DNA from: Mesorhabditis belari
Taxonomy: Eukaryota; Nematoda; Chromadorea; Rhabditida; Rhabditidae
NCBI GenBank assembly: GCA_958450365.1
Contig: CAUEEP010000860.1
Location: forward strand, 62,001 to 126,000
Direction of reading: 5' to 3'
DNA: 64,000 bases
Made by a program: the position numbers and the translations under genes. The notes beneath the pieces are model-generated. The model searched no databases, was not told the origin of the DNA, and saw nothing but the letters and a program-made list of their open reading frames with translations. Of the stretch, positions 47,304 to 58,300 are shown in pieces. Positions within the stretch are counted from its first letter, which is position 1. Every line of letters starts with the position of its first letter.

Positions 47304-47723
47304 GGGGGTGGGACAAATGCGACCTTTTTTTTGCGCACCTGGACATTTGCGCACCTTTTTTTTGCTGGAAAAGGCCTTAGGAAAGACCGTAGAGCTTCGA
47401 AAATATTTCGAAAATTTTTCCATATAAGGGAATCGTATGCGTAGATTCCGAATTTCGACAAATCAGACCTCGCTGATACGTCAAATTTGGGCTAAAAGGC
47501 AAAAACTGCGGAAAAGCGTTAAGTTGCGTAGTTTTTGCCTTTTAGCCCAAATTTGACGTGTCAGCGAGGTCTGATTTGTCGAAATTCGGAATCTACGCAT
47601 ACGATTCCCTTCTATGAAAACATTTTTGAAGCTCTACGACCTTTCCTAAGGCCTTTTCCAGCAAAAAAAAAGGTGCGCAAATGTCCAGGTGCGCAAAAAA
47701 AAGGTCGCATTTGTCCCACCCCC
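47304..47723. mobile_element. MITE with about 180-bp terminal inverted repeats
   Basis: GGGGTGGGACAAATGCGACC at the left is mirrored by GGTCGCATTTGTCCCACCCC at the right, and the arms match inward to TTTTTGCCTTTTAGCCC. Nearly the whole 420 bp is one palindrome with a short GC-containing loop. TTTGCGCACC occurs in both arms. Confidence 0.9.
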
Positions 47724-47789
47724 ATCTCCCCGTGCGTTTTTGTCATATTTAAACCGTTATAAAACAATAGTATGAGTAAAATATGGTTG

Positions 47790-48055
47790 CCGTAAATACT
47801 GTAATAGTACCCCACCCCCATAATGATGGTGCAGATTGTTGCGTAGTCTAGCTTTGAACGAGTTTTTCTCGACACTAGTTTATGCTACAATGCGCGCTTA
47901 GGTATCAAAAAATAGCCCTGAATTTCAGCTATTTTTTGATACCAAAGGCGCATTTTTTGAAAGTACGGGCGCTTTGCAAAAAATGAAATACTAAAAAAAC
48001 TTTTGCGACTACGCGACTGTACGAGGGGGGTGAGGTACTATTACAGTATTTACGG
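47790..48055. mobile_element. MITE family D, copy 1
   Basis: CCGTAAATACTGTAATAGTA at the left returns as TACTATTACAGTATTTACGG at the right. The middle has a 15-bp hairpin (GTATCAAAAAATAGC / GCTATTTTTTGATAC). A second copy is at 56464-56845 in reverse orientation. Confidence 0.9.
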
Positions 48056-48612
48056 TAGATATTTTTACGATTTCTTTCATTCGTTCGTTTTCAGAGGGTA
48101 CTTTTGAAATCAGAGACACGCTTGAATTTTTGGCTTTGAATTGAAAAGAAACGTCCAAAAGATCACACAATGGCTCCAAATATCGAAACTCGTCCGTAGC
48201 TAAATCGGTGGCGCTAAAAAGGAGATTTTTTGAGGCTCACCGCAAAAAGGCTTTATGTATGTGGGAAGAAACGTTTTTTTGTTGCTCTATGAATGGGGTG
48301 GGGAGGCCTATAGCAGTAGAGGCAAGGAGTAGAGAACGTGGCTTCCCTTGCCCTGCTTCGCCCCACCCCCACCCCTACGTAATATTGACACAAACTGCTG
48401 CCCTCTTCACCCCCTCCCTTTCATACCTTTATACTCAAATGATCCACCTTCATCCCTTTTTCCATTTTGGATCAAATTCCGAATTCCATTTGATCTCATT
48501 TTTCCGACTTATTTTGTTTGCCTGAATATTTAGAATTTTGGCTATTGGCACTATTTTCATTTCAAGTTTAGATATAAAAATTTCTGAAAGTCTTGAAAAC
48601 GTCTGAACTTTG

Positions 48613-50742
48613 ATGAACGAACAATGCGCTCTCCATTTTACTGGCCCTCCTGGAAGGTTTGAAACTTTATTCATATCCATCTTTGAAAAGAAAACCCTTG
48701 GTTTAGATCTAAATAACATCAATTTCCATTTAGTGAAGTAGACGATCTTGGTTTTCGACGTCCATGGGATGTAAAACTTGACGAAAACTGTGAGGTTTTT
48801 TGAGTTTAAGTCGCCAAATCGATCAAGCCAAGATCGAAATCTGATTGTAATCATTATTGGAGCATTAGCTGAATGCTAAAGTCTAAAGAAAACTATTTCC
48901 AGCCACTTACTTCAAAGCAGCAAATGCCTACTCGGAATTTTGGACCCAGTACTTGCCGACGTTGGTGAGGAGGCGAAAGAGATGGGAGAAAGTCGATCCA
49001 AGAACACATCCTTTGCTGAGTTTGTGGTTTTGAATGAAATCTTATTTTAAGTTGAAAGAATAATGTTTCGAATCAAAGGCTTTGACAATTTTTATATTAT
49101 AATCATACTTATCAATATTTTCAGTGCAACGTTTCATTCACAAGGGCGTACCATCGACGTTCCGGAAAGAGGTTTGGGTTTGGGCTTTGTGCAAGAGCAC
49201 ATCAAGGCTTTTTTACAATAAAATTGAAAGCTTTTAGATTTGGCTGCGTAATTGTCCGCCTCGTGGTGAGATCCCGTCAACTTCAGTACCGAATTTAGTG
49301 GCTGAAGAGATTCGACTTGATCTACCGCGAACATTTCCCGATAATATTCGATTACGGTAAGAGAATTGGGTAAAATTTGTGATGTAACAGTTTGTATCTG
49401 GACGTTAAAACGAGATCTAGAGATCAAAAGATATTCAGCTTTGTCAGCTTTCTCAGCAAAGGTGGATATATATTTCTTAGACTGTAGTGAGACAAGAAAC
49501 CGGGAACTTTAAGTGTTTTTAGAAACACAAAAGCCCAAAACACGGTGGGAAGGATTTTGTATGAGTTGGCCCGGTTTGTTCCATCGATCGGCTATTGTCA
49601 AGTGGGTATTTTTGTGCTAGCTTTATTAGAATTAGATCTTGTATTCAAGATAAATTTGTCCAGGGTCTCAACTTCATCGCCGCTCTTTTGTGGCTGCTTT
49701 TGGAGAATGAGGAACGGACGAAAGATCTTCTTATATTTTTGGTTTGTCAGAGAAAAAGACCATGCAATCTTTCAATTAGATAAAACCCCGAAGCTCTTGG
49801 TATGGAATGGATATGAGTGGATTGCGCAGAGATATGCGAGTATTGTATGAGTTGTTACGGTGAGTGGGAAAATGGTTATTTTGCAATGACTATTCAGATT
49901 TATTGCAGTACATTGCTACACTAGTTAACATTGAATTCAACTAGCCGTTTTCTCTAAAATGAACTCGACAATCAGCCGACAATTCAGTCAAGAAGTACCG
50001 GTGATTTGTTCGACATTGGTTCGTCTCGATGTCGGTTTGGATCTCCTACTCGGAAAATGGTTCCTTTGCTGGTTTCTGGAAGTTCTTCCGATGGAGGTGA
50101 AGAAAAAGACAATAATAAGAAATTTTCTTGTTCAGACGGTTCTCCGAATTTGGGATTGTTTCATTTACGAGGGCGATGTTTGGTTCTTTCGAGTTGCGAT
50201 ACGGTAAGAAATAAAAATGACATAAACACTACTTTCATTGCTTGTTTCAGATTGCTACGAATAAATTCCATAAAAATTGCCGCCTGCAAGACGATGGATC
50301 AACTATTGACAACGATTCAATCAATCGGACCGAGTAAACCCTCACTTAAATGTCATCTGCTTATACAGGTAGATGAGGCTAAAGTTTCTAAAGAATGATT
50401 AAAATTGTTTTGATAATTGCAGGGCGAATTAAAAAAACAAAATAGATTTCCTCTAGGCTTTCTAAAAGTTCGAAAGGCTTCTTTCGGAAGTTCGAAAGGC
50501 TAAAAAAAAGGCTTCAGAAAAGTTACCGTAATCCCACAATGAGCCAAGTTACTGAAAAGCTAACCCAGGTACGGTAACTTTTTATAAGTACGCCTTTATC
50601 CACGCATTAGAGCAAGACCATAAATGAGATTATTTAACCGAACAAAAATTTGCATAAAGCTGAATTTCAGAATGCGATGAGCGAAAAGATCACTCAAGAT
50701 CAAGTCGACGCGTTGAGAGATCGATTCTCGAAAGAATTCTAA
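48613..50742 (+). CDS. GRTP1/TBC1D6-like Rab GTPase-activating protein
   Basis: Twelve exons join in frame: 48613-48656, 48734-48789, 48903-49019, 49125-49171, 49238-49356, 49523-49601, 49664-49741, 49780-49859, 49976-50096, 50136-50203, 50251-50368, 50671-50742 (TAA); about 332 aa, close to the 336 aa of human GRTP1. After a short [11 protein letters not shown] leader comes the TBC domain, which speeds GTP hydrolysis by Rab proteins with two catalytic fingers. The Arg finger lies in [12 protein letters not shown] (Arg 119) and the Gln finger in GYCQGLNFIA (Gln 154). Later blocks [14 protein letters not shown] and [13 protein letters not shown] match the end of the TBC fold. Both catalytic residues are present, so an active GAP is expected; the target Rab is not evident. 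An AATAAA signal follows at 50773. Confidence 0.88.
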
Positions 50743-50772
50743 TCACTCATGTGTACAAATGATTCGGGTCCT

Positions 50773-50778
50773 AATAAA
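50773..50778 (+). terminator. Poly(A) signal AATAAA of the TBC gene
   Basis: AATAAA lies 30 bases after the TAA stop. The ABCG start codon is about 265 bases further on. Confidence 0.55.
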
Positions 50779-50867
50779 TAATTTCTATAATCAATTTTTT
50801 TTTCATAAACAGATTTTTTCATCTGTTAAAAACACGTCAATTTACAAAAATGACAAATTTACATACG

Positions 50868-50932
50868 ACTGTCGTCATGACAAAATGACAAATTTACATA
50901 CGACTGAAAAATGACTGTCGTCATTTTTCTTC
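50868..50932. repeat. Short mirrored repeats between the TBC and ABCG genes
   Basis: ATGACAAATTTACATACGAC occurs at 50850 and again at 50885, and GACTGTCGTCAT occurs twice (with a GTCGTCATGACAAAATGAC arrangement), making partial palindromes in the intercistronic gap. Confidence 0.6.
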
Positions 50933-51042
50933 TCGCAAAGAATTTCATTTATTAGCCAACTTTCTTTGAATTTCCTTCCTTAGTTGAAACTGTAAGTTTT
51001 TCTACTTTTTTCGTTCAGAAATGTTTTTCCTAGTAAGTCAAA

Positions 51043-54000
51043 ATGAGATCAAGCAGAAAATCGAAAATTGATGATCAACTAGACATGGAACGGCTACTAT
51101 CAAGTGAGTGATTCGTGTTTTTGTTGTTGCTGGATGATTGTTGGAGCACTAGGAGTGGTTAGAGTAGATGTTTTATCCGTAAATGTGTTTTATCAACCAC
51201 GTAAATTTATATGGATTGTTCCGAAAATGTTGTCAATCAATTTAGCTCACTTTTTACTCTAGGAAAAGTTTAAAAACTCATGACTGGAACACTAGTTATG
51301 GTCACCAGAGTTGCAAATGTTTTATCCAATAAAATAAACATTATCTTTTTCTCCTTTTAGAACCTGAGACGGCGGCTACGAGAAAGCTCATCGTTTGGAA
51401 GGAACTCTATGCAACTGTGCCCGTTGAAAAGCAGAAATGCTTCAAATTTTGGCAAAAAGACAAAAAGAACATGACCGGAACGAAAGCAGTACTCCAAAAT
51501 GGTCAGTTGAGGCTTAAACAAGCAAAGTTTGTTGTTTAGTTTCTGGATTTGCATTACCGGGTGAAATTTTGGCCATCATGGGCGGCTCTGGTGCCGGAAA
51601 AACAACTCTACTCAATATTCTCACGAACAATAAACAAGAAGGAGTCAGGGTTGTTTTGTCATGGTTTTAATGTAAATCTTTCTTTAGCAATCTGGCATGG
51701 TTCTTGTGAATGGTGATGAAGTGGATGAAACAACTCTGCGACGAATGGCCACCTTTGTACAACAAGTGTGTTTAATATTTTAACATATGTCTTACTTTTT
51801 TAGGTGGACGTATTTTGTGGCACTTTGACGGTGAAAGAACAATTGCTTTTCTCGGCAAGTCTTCGGATGGAAAGAGGATATACAAGAGCTCAACGGCGTC
51901 AACGAGTTGAAGAGGTCATCACTGAGGTGGCTTTTGTTGTACTGCGATAATGCACTTATTACACTAAAGAAAACTTACAACTTGACATTGTATACTTTGA
52001 ATTTTTAGATGAATTTGGTTGATTGCCAAACAACATTGATTGGGATCCCAAACCGAACCAAAGGAATTTCTGTTGGTGAAAAGAAGCGTTTAGCGTTTGC
52101 ATGTGAGGTATGAATTCAAAATTTTTTTGAAACAATTGCCGAGTCTTTAGGCAATCTTATCAATTTTGTATGCATTTTTAGTTTATGTTCAGGTGCTCAC
52201 TGATCCTTCAATTCTTTTCTGTGATGAGCCAACAAGTGGTCTTGACTCGTTCATGGCACAACAAGTTGTTACTTGTCTTCTTCGCTTGGCCGCTCAAGGG
52301 AAAACTATTGTCACTGCCATTCATCAACCGTCAGCTGAAGTCTTTCAAATGTTTCACAAGTGAGTTTTGCAGTTCCTACTTTTCTTTCTTAGTTTTTCTT
52401 TAATTCTAATTTGATTAATATTCTAAACTTTTAGAGTATGTTTTATGGCTAATGGTCGATCCGCGTTTCATGGACGAGCCTCTGAAATTTTATCCTTTTT
52501 GGAAGCAATCAATGACGATCATATTGAGCGAGTTTATTTATAAGTTTCTATCATAAAGAATATTTTAGGGTTCCGTTTGATTGCGCTCCAGCCGACCACA
52601 TGATTAAACTACTCTCAGTGGAACCGGAAACCCAGGAATATGATTGTCGACGGATTGAAGTAGGTGAATTGATACACGCTAAATAAATTCTATTGTCTAG
52701 CGAATCGTTGAAGCATTTGAAAGAAGTGACCAGGGCGAGTTTTTGCAGCGAGTCGTGCACGGGGATTTGAGTGGCAGTGTGCGTAGTCTGCAAGAAAGTG
52801 GAAACCGTGAATTGCAGAAGATCCCTTGGTGAGTTTTAGTTAAATTTCTAATTGTTAACTGCGGCTAATCCTTAAATATCCTTAAAGTTTTCACTTCATA
52901 ATCTTATGAAAAACGTTTAAATTAGTTATGTTTGTTTAGTTATGCAGCAAAAACTTGTTTAGTTATGCAGCGTCGTATTTTTCTCAATTCTGGGCTCTTC
53001 TCAAGCGATCATTTCTTGCATCTATTCGTGATCCACTACTCGTCAAAGTAAAACTCTTTCAAACAATTGTGAGTTAATTTGGTTTAGATTTAGATTCGAT
53101 AATGTTTAGCTTTTTATTTCATGCCACATTCTCATTTAGATTACCGCTGTAGTGATTGGCCTAGTCAACTTGCAAGTGCAAATAACTGGGGATACCATTC
53201 AAAACATCGAAGGAGTACTCTACAATACAATTCGTGATATGAACTACCTCTTCCTTTACCCTGCTATTAATGTGGGTTTGGTTATTACAGGTTTCTAATT
53301 GCCCAGTTTTTAGGTGATCACCGCTGAGTTGCCTCTTTTCTTAAGAGAACACAGAGCACAAATTTACTCCGCTGACAGGTATGATTTATTTTTGGGTTAA
53401 ATACTTATTTTGCTTTTAGCTATTACTGGGCAAAATCTGTCGCTGAGTTGCCACAATACACAATTCTGCCAATTATCTACGCTTTAATCGTTTATTGGAT
53501 GACAGGTAAATTGATTTGAGCTTTGACATATATCTGATTGATCGTTTTAGGTCTCTATGCGAGTGCTGGTGTGTTCTTCAAATATCTTTTTGTGTGTATT
53601 CTCCAAGCATACGTGGCAGTTTCAATAGGTTTGTTTAGTTTTTTTCCTAAATTGCCTAGCTTACAATTAGCTTTTTACAGCTAACACCAATATCTGTTGT
53701 CAGAAACTTCTTATTTTTAATATACATCATTTTAGCGATGTTTGGCGCTTGTGTATTTGGTGAAGAGGGAGCTGCAATTACTTTTATGCCCCTTTATGTG
53801 CTACCGATGCGAATCTTTGGTGGCTTCTATATCAACTATGACGATGTGCCACCATACTTTCAGGTAAATGTTTTGCACTGTCACTTAGAATGTTTACTTA
53901 TCATTTAGTGGGCTACATTTCTTTCATGGTTCCGCTTTGGTTTTGAGGCACTAGAGAATAACCAATGGTTGGCGCATGGGACTATTGAAAGTAAAGTGTT

Positions 54001-54284
54001 TTTTATTTATTTTGGAATTTAGTTAAATCCGAACTTATGAAGAGGATGTCAATTTTACTTTCAGACTGTACCGCCCCTTGTCCAGCGAAGAATGGCGCAG
54101 AAGTGATGCTGAATCGCGATATGAAGCCCGTAGGATGGCACTTTTGGATAGATAGCGGTCAGTTTGGGTTTAAAATGTTATTTTTTTTATGAAGTTTCTT
54201 TTAGGAATACTCGTGGCAATGTTTTTGATTGGACGTATCTTTGGATTAATAGCGTTAAAATTACGGACTCGATTTGCGAAATGA
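51043..54284 (+). CDS. ABCG (White-type) half transporter
   Basis: Nineteen exons in frame give about 646 aa: 51043-51103, 51361-51501, 51540-51649, 51688-51765, 51804-51926, 52009-52107, 52193-52359, 52435-52527, 52569-52659, 52701-52828, 52963-53068, 53140-53271, 53314-53378, 53420-53505, 53551-53628, 53736-53863, 53909-53990, 54065-54157, 54205-54284. The nucleotide-binding domain comes first, as in subfamily G: Walker [10 protein letters not shown] (82-90), signature [11 protein letters not shown] (191-201), Walker [13 protein letters not shown] (211-222), switch His in IHQPSAE. The membrane half has hydrophobic segments including [15 protein letters not shown] and IPIIYALI-type stretches, an Asn-rich NYDDVPPYF loop, and [15 protein letters not shown] before the last helix. 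Half transporters pair to export lipids or small molecules. The signature reads SVGE rather than SGGE. One intron appears to use GC-AG ends. Confidence 0.9.
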
Positions 54285-54309
54285 CACAGCTTTACTAGCA
54301 AGTTCTTTA

Positions 54310-54315
54310 AATAAA
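54310..54315 (+). terminator. Poly(A) signal AATAAA of the ABCG gene
   Basis: AATAAA lies 26 bases after the stop; further AATAAA copies follow at about 54314 and 54335. Confidence 0.6.
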
Positions 54316-54940
54316 TAAAATTATGCGCTTGTATAATAAAATTACGTGCAATTTTTGGTGATTAGAGTATAAAATTCGGCACATAGAACAATTGGTTTTA
54401 ATGTAAGTATTTTTTTATTAGCTCATATGAAACCCATACCCATTTGAAACTATCACAGAAAACGTTTTTTTGGAGCCGGCACTTCCTGATCCATATAAGG
54501 CACGCAATAGAAAAGACAATTTTGCGAAAAGGCCAAAAATAAATAAAATTGAAATTTGAGTTCATAAGCTCATCAAATTGCGACGGTAATAAAAAACCTA
54601 AAATGGACTTTTGTTTCAAAGCATTATCTGTTCGACAAAGAAAGCGATATCTACAATATAACTTAAAATAAATTAACTTATTTTTGGTGTTCAAAAATGG
54701 AAACATTTTTTTAGTTCACTCAATTTCTTCACCATTCTCTCAAAATAATGAGAAGAATTAAGTGTGCTAGAAAGAATGTGTTTATATTTCATGCACAAAG
54801 TAAAAGCTGAAAATAATGTGAAACCTAACACCCAGGAATCCACCAGTAATAAAAGAGCACAATGTGGGTGAACAGGGCATAAAAGAGCACAAAATAGCGA
54901 ACAAGCGGAAGAAGGGCACGGCGAGCCCCGCGAGCACGCA

Positions 54941-55141
54941 ATGATCTCAACAAACGACCGAATCTCAATGGAAATGAGTTTCCGCGATTTGGAGGAATCA
55001 ATTGAAGTCTCGAACTTGTTGTGGTCTAAATTTATCTCGTTTTACTTTGTCCTATCTGTTTTGAGCAAAACTGTAAACCGTCGAAGGCCTGGAGTTCAAT
55101 CAACTCCAGAATCGACACTTTCACAACTTTCCTCATTCTGA
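54941..55141 (+). CDS. Small hypothetical protein, 66 codons
   Basis: The frame starts MISTNDRISMEMSFRDLEES, has a hydrophobic middle (FISFYFVLSVL), and ends VQSTPESTLSQLSSF before TGA. The base composition of the first and last thirds looks coding-like and unlike the AT-rich surroundings. It may be a small gene, or a terminal exon with an unspliced intron in the middle. No family recognised. Confidence 0.3.
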   Translation: MISTNDRISMEMSFRDLEESIEVSNLLWSKFISFYFVLSVLSKTVNRRRPGVQSTPESTLSQLSSF

Positions 55142-55383
55142 GAGATCTAACAAAAAAAAACCAAGCACTTTGCTCACAAGTGTCACGTTTTAAGCAAGTT
55201 TCTTTTCATAGCATAAATGAGCATTCTAGTGACACGTGTAAGCGAAAAGCGCCGAAAATCAAAAGCCATGCTTTTAATCGGGTAATCGCAAAAAATAGAA
55301 AACCAATGTTAGGATAGAAAAAAAAAGTGTTTTAGTATCGTGCATGACACTCGAAAGCAAATCGCTCTTGTGATTGTTGAACC

Positions 55384-58300
55384 TCAAAAATCTGGATTGT
55401 TGAAACACCACGGTGACCGCAATTTGTGCGGATTCAACTCTTGGTCGTTGTCGATTTCGTCGTTTTGGTCGAGTTGAGACTGGGTTTCTCCCGATTCACT
55501 TTCCTGACAGAGAGTCGGTCTTTTTTTTTTTAGCAAGAAACACTTTATTCGGGATAAGACAGTATTTAGGAGTTGACTCAGGAGTAACTTGTATTCGTCT
55601 CAAATTATGCATCGTGTCAACTTTGAAAAACTACCGGAAGCTTGCCTTTTGGCTACTTATTATCCAATTTATTTGATAGTTTTTGTATTCTAACCCTAAC
55701 AAAATCAAATGAAACGTAGATTAATTGGATAAAAATAGAGACGAAATTACGGTAGCTTTTGAAAGTTGCCACGTTTTAGAAAAGACTTTGTTTAAAACGA
55801 ACACGGTTTAGGTTGAAGACAAATCTTAGGCTTATTCACTACATCATAAAGGTTGAAACTATTTTCTTTTTCATTCCTAGCTTATATCCAAAATTTACCC
55901 TCTCCAAATGTGTCTCGATTCCGTCAACCAAATTCCCATCTTCAAGCGATCGATCCAATAAACTTGCAGAGAGAAATTCGATTTCATGATCGTCTTCTAT
56001 CGCTTCATCATCGGGATTACTTGAGATAATCTCCGGGTTTTCCAGCTAAAATTGTTTAACGTTTGACGATTGCTTTGTCTATTGTCTACTTTAAATGCTA
56101 ACATTTGATCAAATCACCTCTCTAATCCGCGCCTCAGCCGCCGTCAGTCGTTCTATCAGCTCCTCCCTGCTCGGCTGTGGTGAATCCTAAACATTTTTGA
56201 ATGTCGTTAAAGAATCTCTTTATACATTTTCTCCAATCTCCACCGATGAATCTGGTTCGCCCTCGAGAGGCTAAATTGAAATTTGAAATGAAATTTGCAT
56301 TTCGTTACCGTGTTCTGACATCGCCTTTGCTCAGCCACTGTCAAACGAGATGCATTCAAACGGGACTCCAATTCAACCAAGCTTAAAATTATTAAATAAT
56401 TTACAAATTTGATCATTTGACCATTTCAATAATCTTTTAAAGAAAAACTTTAGAATTTACATACCGTAAATACTGTAATAGTACCCCACCCTCCTCGTAC
56501 AGTCGCGTAGTCGCAAAAATTTTTTAGTATTTCATTTTTTTCAAAGCGCCCGTACTTTCAAAAAATGCGTCTTTGGTATCAAAAAATAGCTGAAATTCAG
56601 GGCTATTTTTTGATACCTAAGCGCGCATTGTAGCATAAACTAGTGTCGAGAAAAACTCGTTCAAAACTAGACTACGTGATGCTCCGTCTTTTGATATCGG
56701 AAAATAGCCCTGAATTTCAGCTATTTTTTGATACCTAAGCGCGCATTGCAGCATAAACCAGTGTCGAGAAAAACTCGTTCAAAGCTAGACTACGCAACAC
56801 TCCGCACCGTCATTATGGGGGTGGGGTACTATTACAGTATTTACGATATAGATTTTCTTTACCGTAACACATTATGCATTTTTGTCTCGGCGGCTTTTCG
56901 GAGTCTTTCCGTTCGATCGTCGAGTTGTTGCGAGACAATTGTTAACTGAATAAAGAAATATTGAGTGAACAATTTGTTTGTTTGTTTATAAAATAAAAAA
57001 CTATTTTTAAGATCTTCAGACTCAATCAACTCAATCAAATCTCACTTGTGCATGTAAAGCGTCTTTTTCCTGCTGAGCTCGTTTCGCCGTTTGTTCGGAT
57101 TCCTCCAATTGTCGCACCAAATCCATTTGATCGGATCGACTCTGTAATTTATTACCTTTCGAATACGATTTTTTAGTTTCATAAGCTAAAAGCCTTCACT
57201 AATTTTATTAAAGTTCTGCAAGTATTGATAAAATGATTGCACAAACCCTCTCGAGAGCATTCCCCAATCGAGCCGTCTCCTCCGCGCATCTCCTCAACGC
57301 TTCCATCTCTTGCATAGCCGTTTCGCATTTCAATTGCCACTCTTCTGCCTGAATTTTTAAAATTTACGCTCGCTTTAAGCTCCTATTTTATTTCCACTTA
57401 AATCACTTACCACTTCGGCGATTTTCTCTGCGTTTTTCAACGCCTCTTGTTCACGTTGCGACTTGATCTCAAGTTGTTGCTCCGTTGTGCGCAAGTCCTC
57501 CATTAACTAAACGGAATTTTCAATTGTAAACCTCAACTTTTTTAATATTATGGCTTTAATTTTCAAACTTACAGCATCATTTCGATTCTGCAGTCGAGTC
57601 TTTATTTCAGTTACTTCACGTTCCATAGCAATGATTCGCTCGGCTGGGTCTCGATTTGACATCGAGCGTCTGAAAACGATTTTTTGAATGAGAAATATTA
57701 CATGGGCCTTACAATCTAAGAACTCAATTAGAGCCCAATCCGAAACCAGTTCAGAGACAGAATCAGACTTGGCTTTTAGCCTGTTATTGCTAAGGTTTGG
57801 CTTTTAGCCTGTTATTGCCAGGTCAGGTCTGTAATACTGCCCTTAAAATAACCCTAAATTATATTTACCTCAACTGTTCGTTCTCGAACTGCAAATGCTG
57901 AAGCTGTTGTCGGAAAGAGGAGAGCTCATTTCGCAAATCGACAATATTTCGATCACGACATTCCACTCGTTGTTGTTGAGAAAAGATCTCTTTCTGGAAG
58001 AAATTGATTTTGAAATGTCTTTTTTCGGAATTTCTGTCAACCTGTAGATCAAGAATCCGATCGTGAGCCGTTCTCAGTTGTGACTCGAGGCGAACACAAT
58101 CACTTCTCAAGTCTTGCACTTCTTCGTTGGCGGCGCCACCCAATGGAAGAGAAATCTCTTGTTTCGCTCTGCCAGACTCGACCAGTTCCATGGTTTGCTC
58201 CGACAGCTGGAAATTGTTTGTAGCCTTTTTGTTGAATATTCTAAGTTAAGAGTTAGCTCACCTTTTGTTGCAAGTCTTGAATCTCGTTGTTCAGAAGCTC

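Noticed and set aside
47163..47875. Several 60-93-codon frames
   Set aside because: They lie in MITE inverted repeats, and the same codons recur on both strands.
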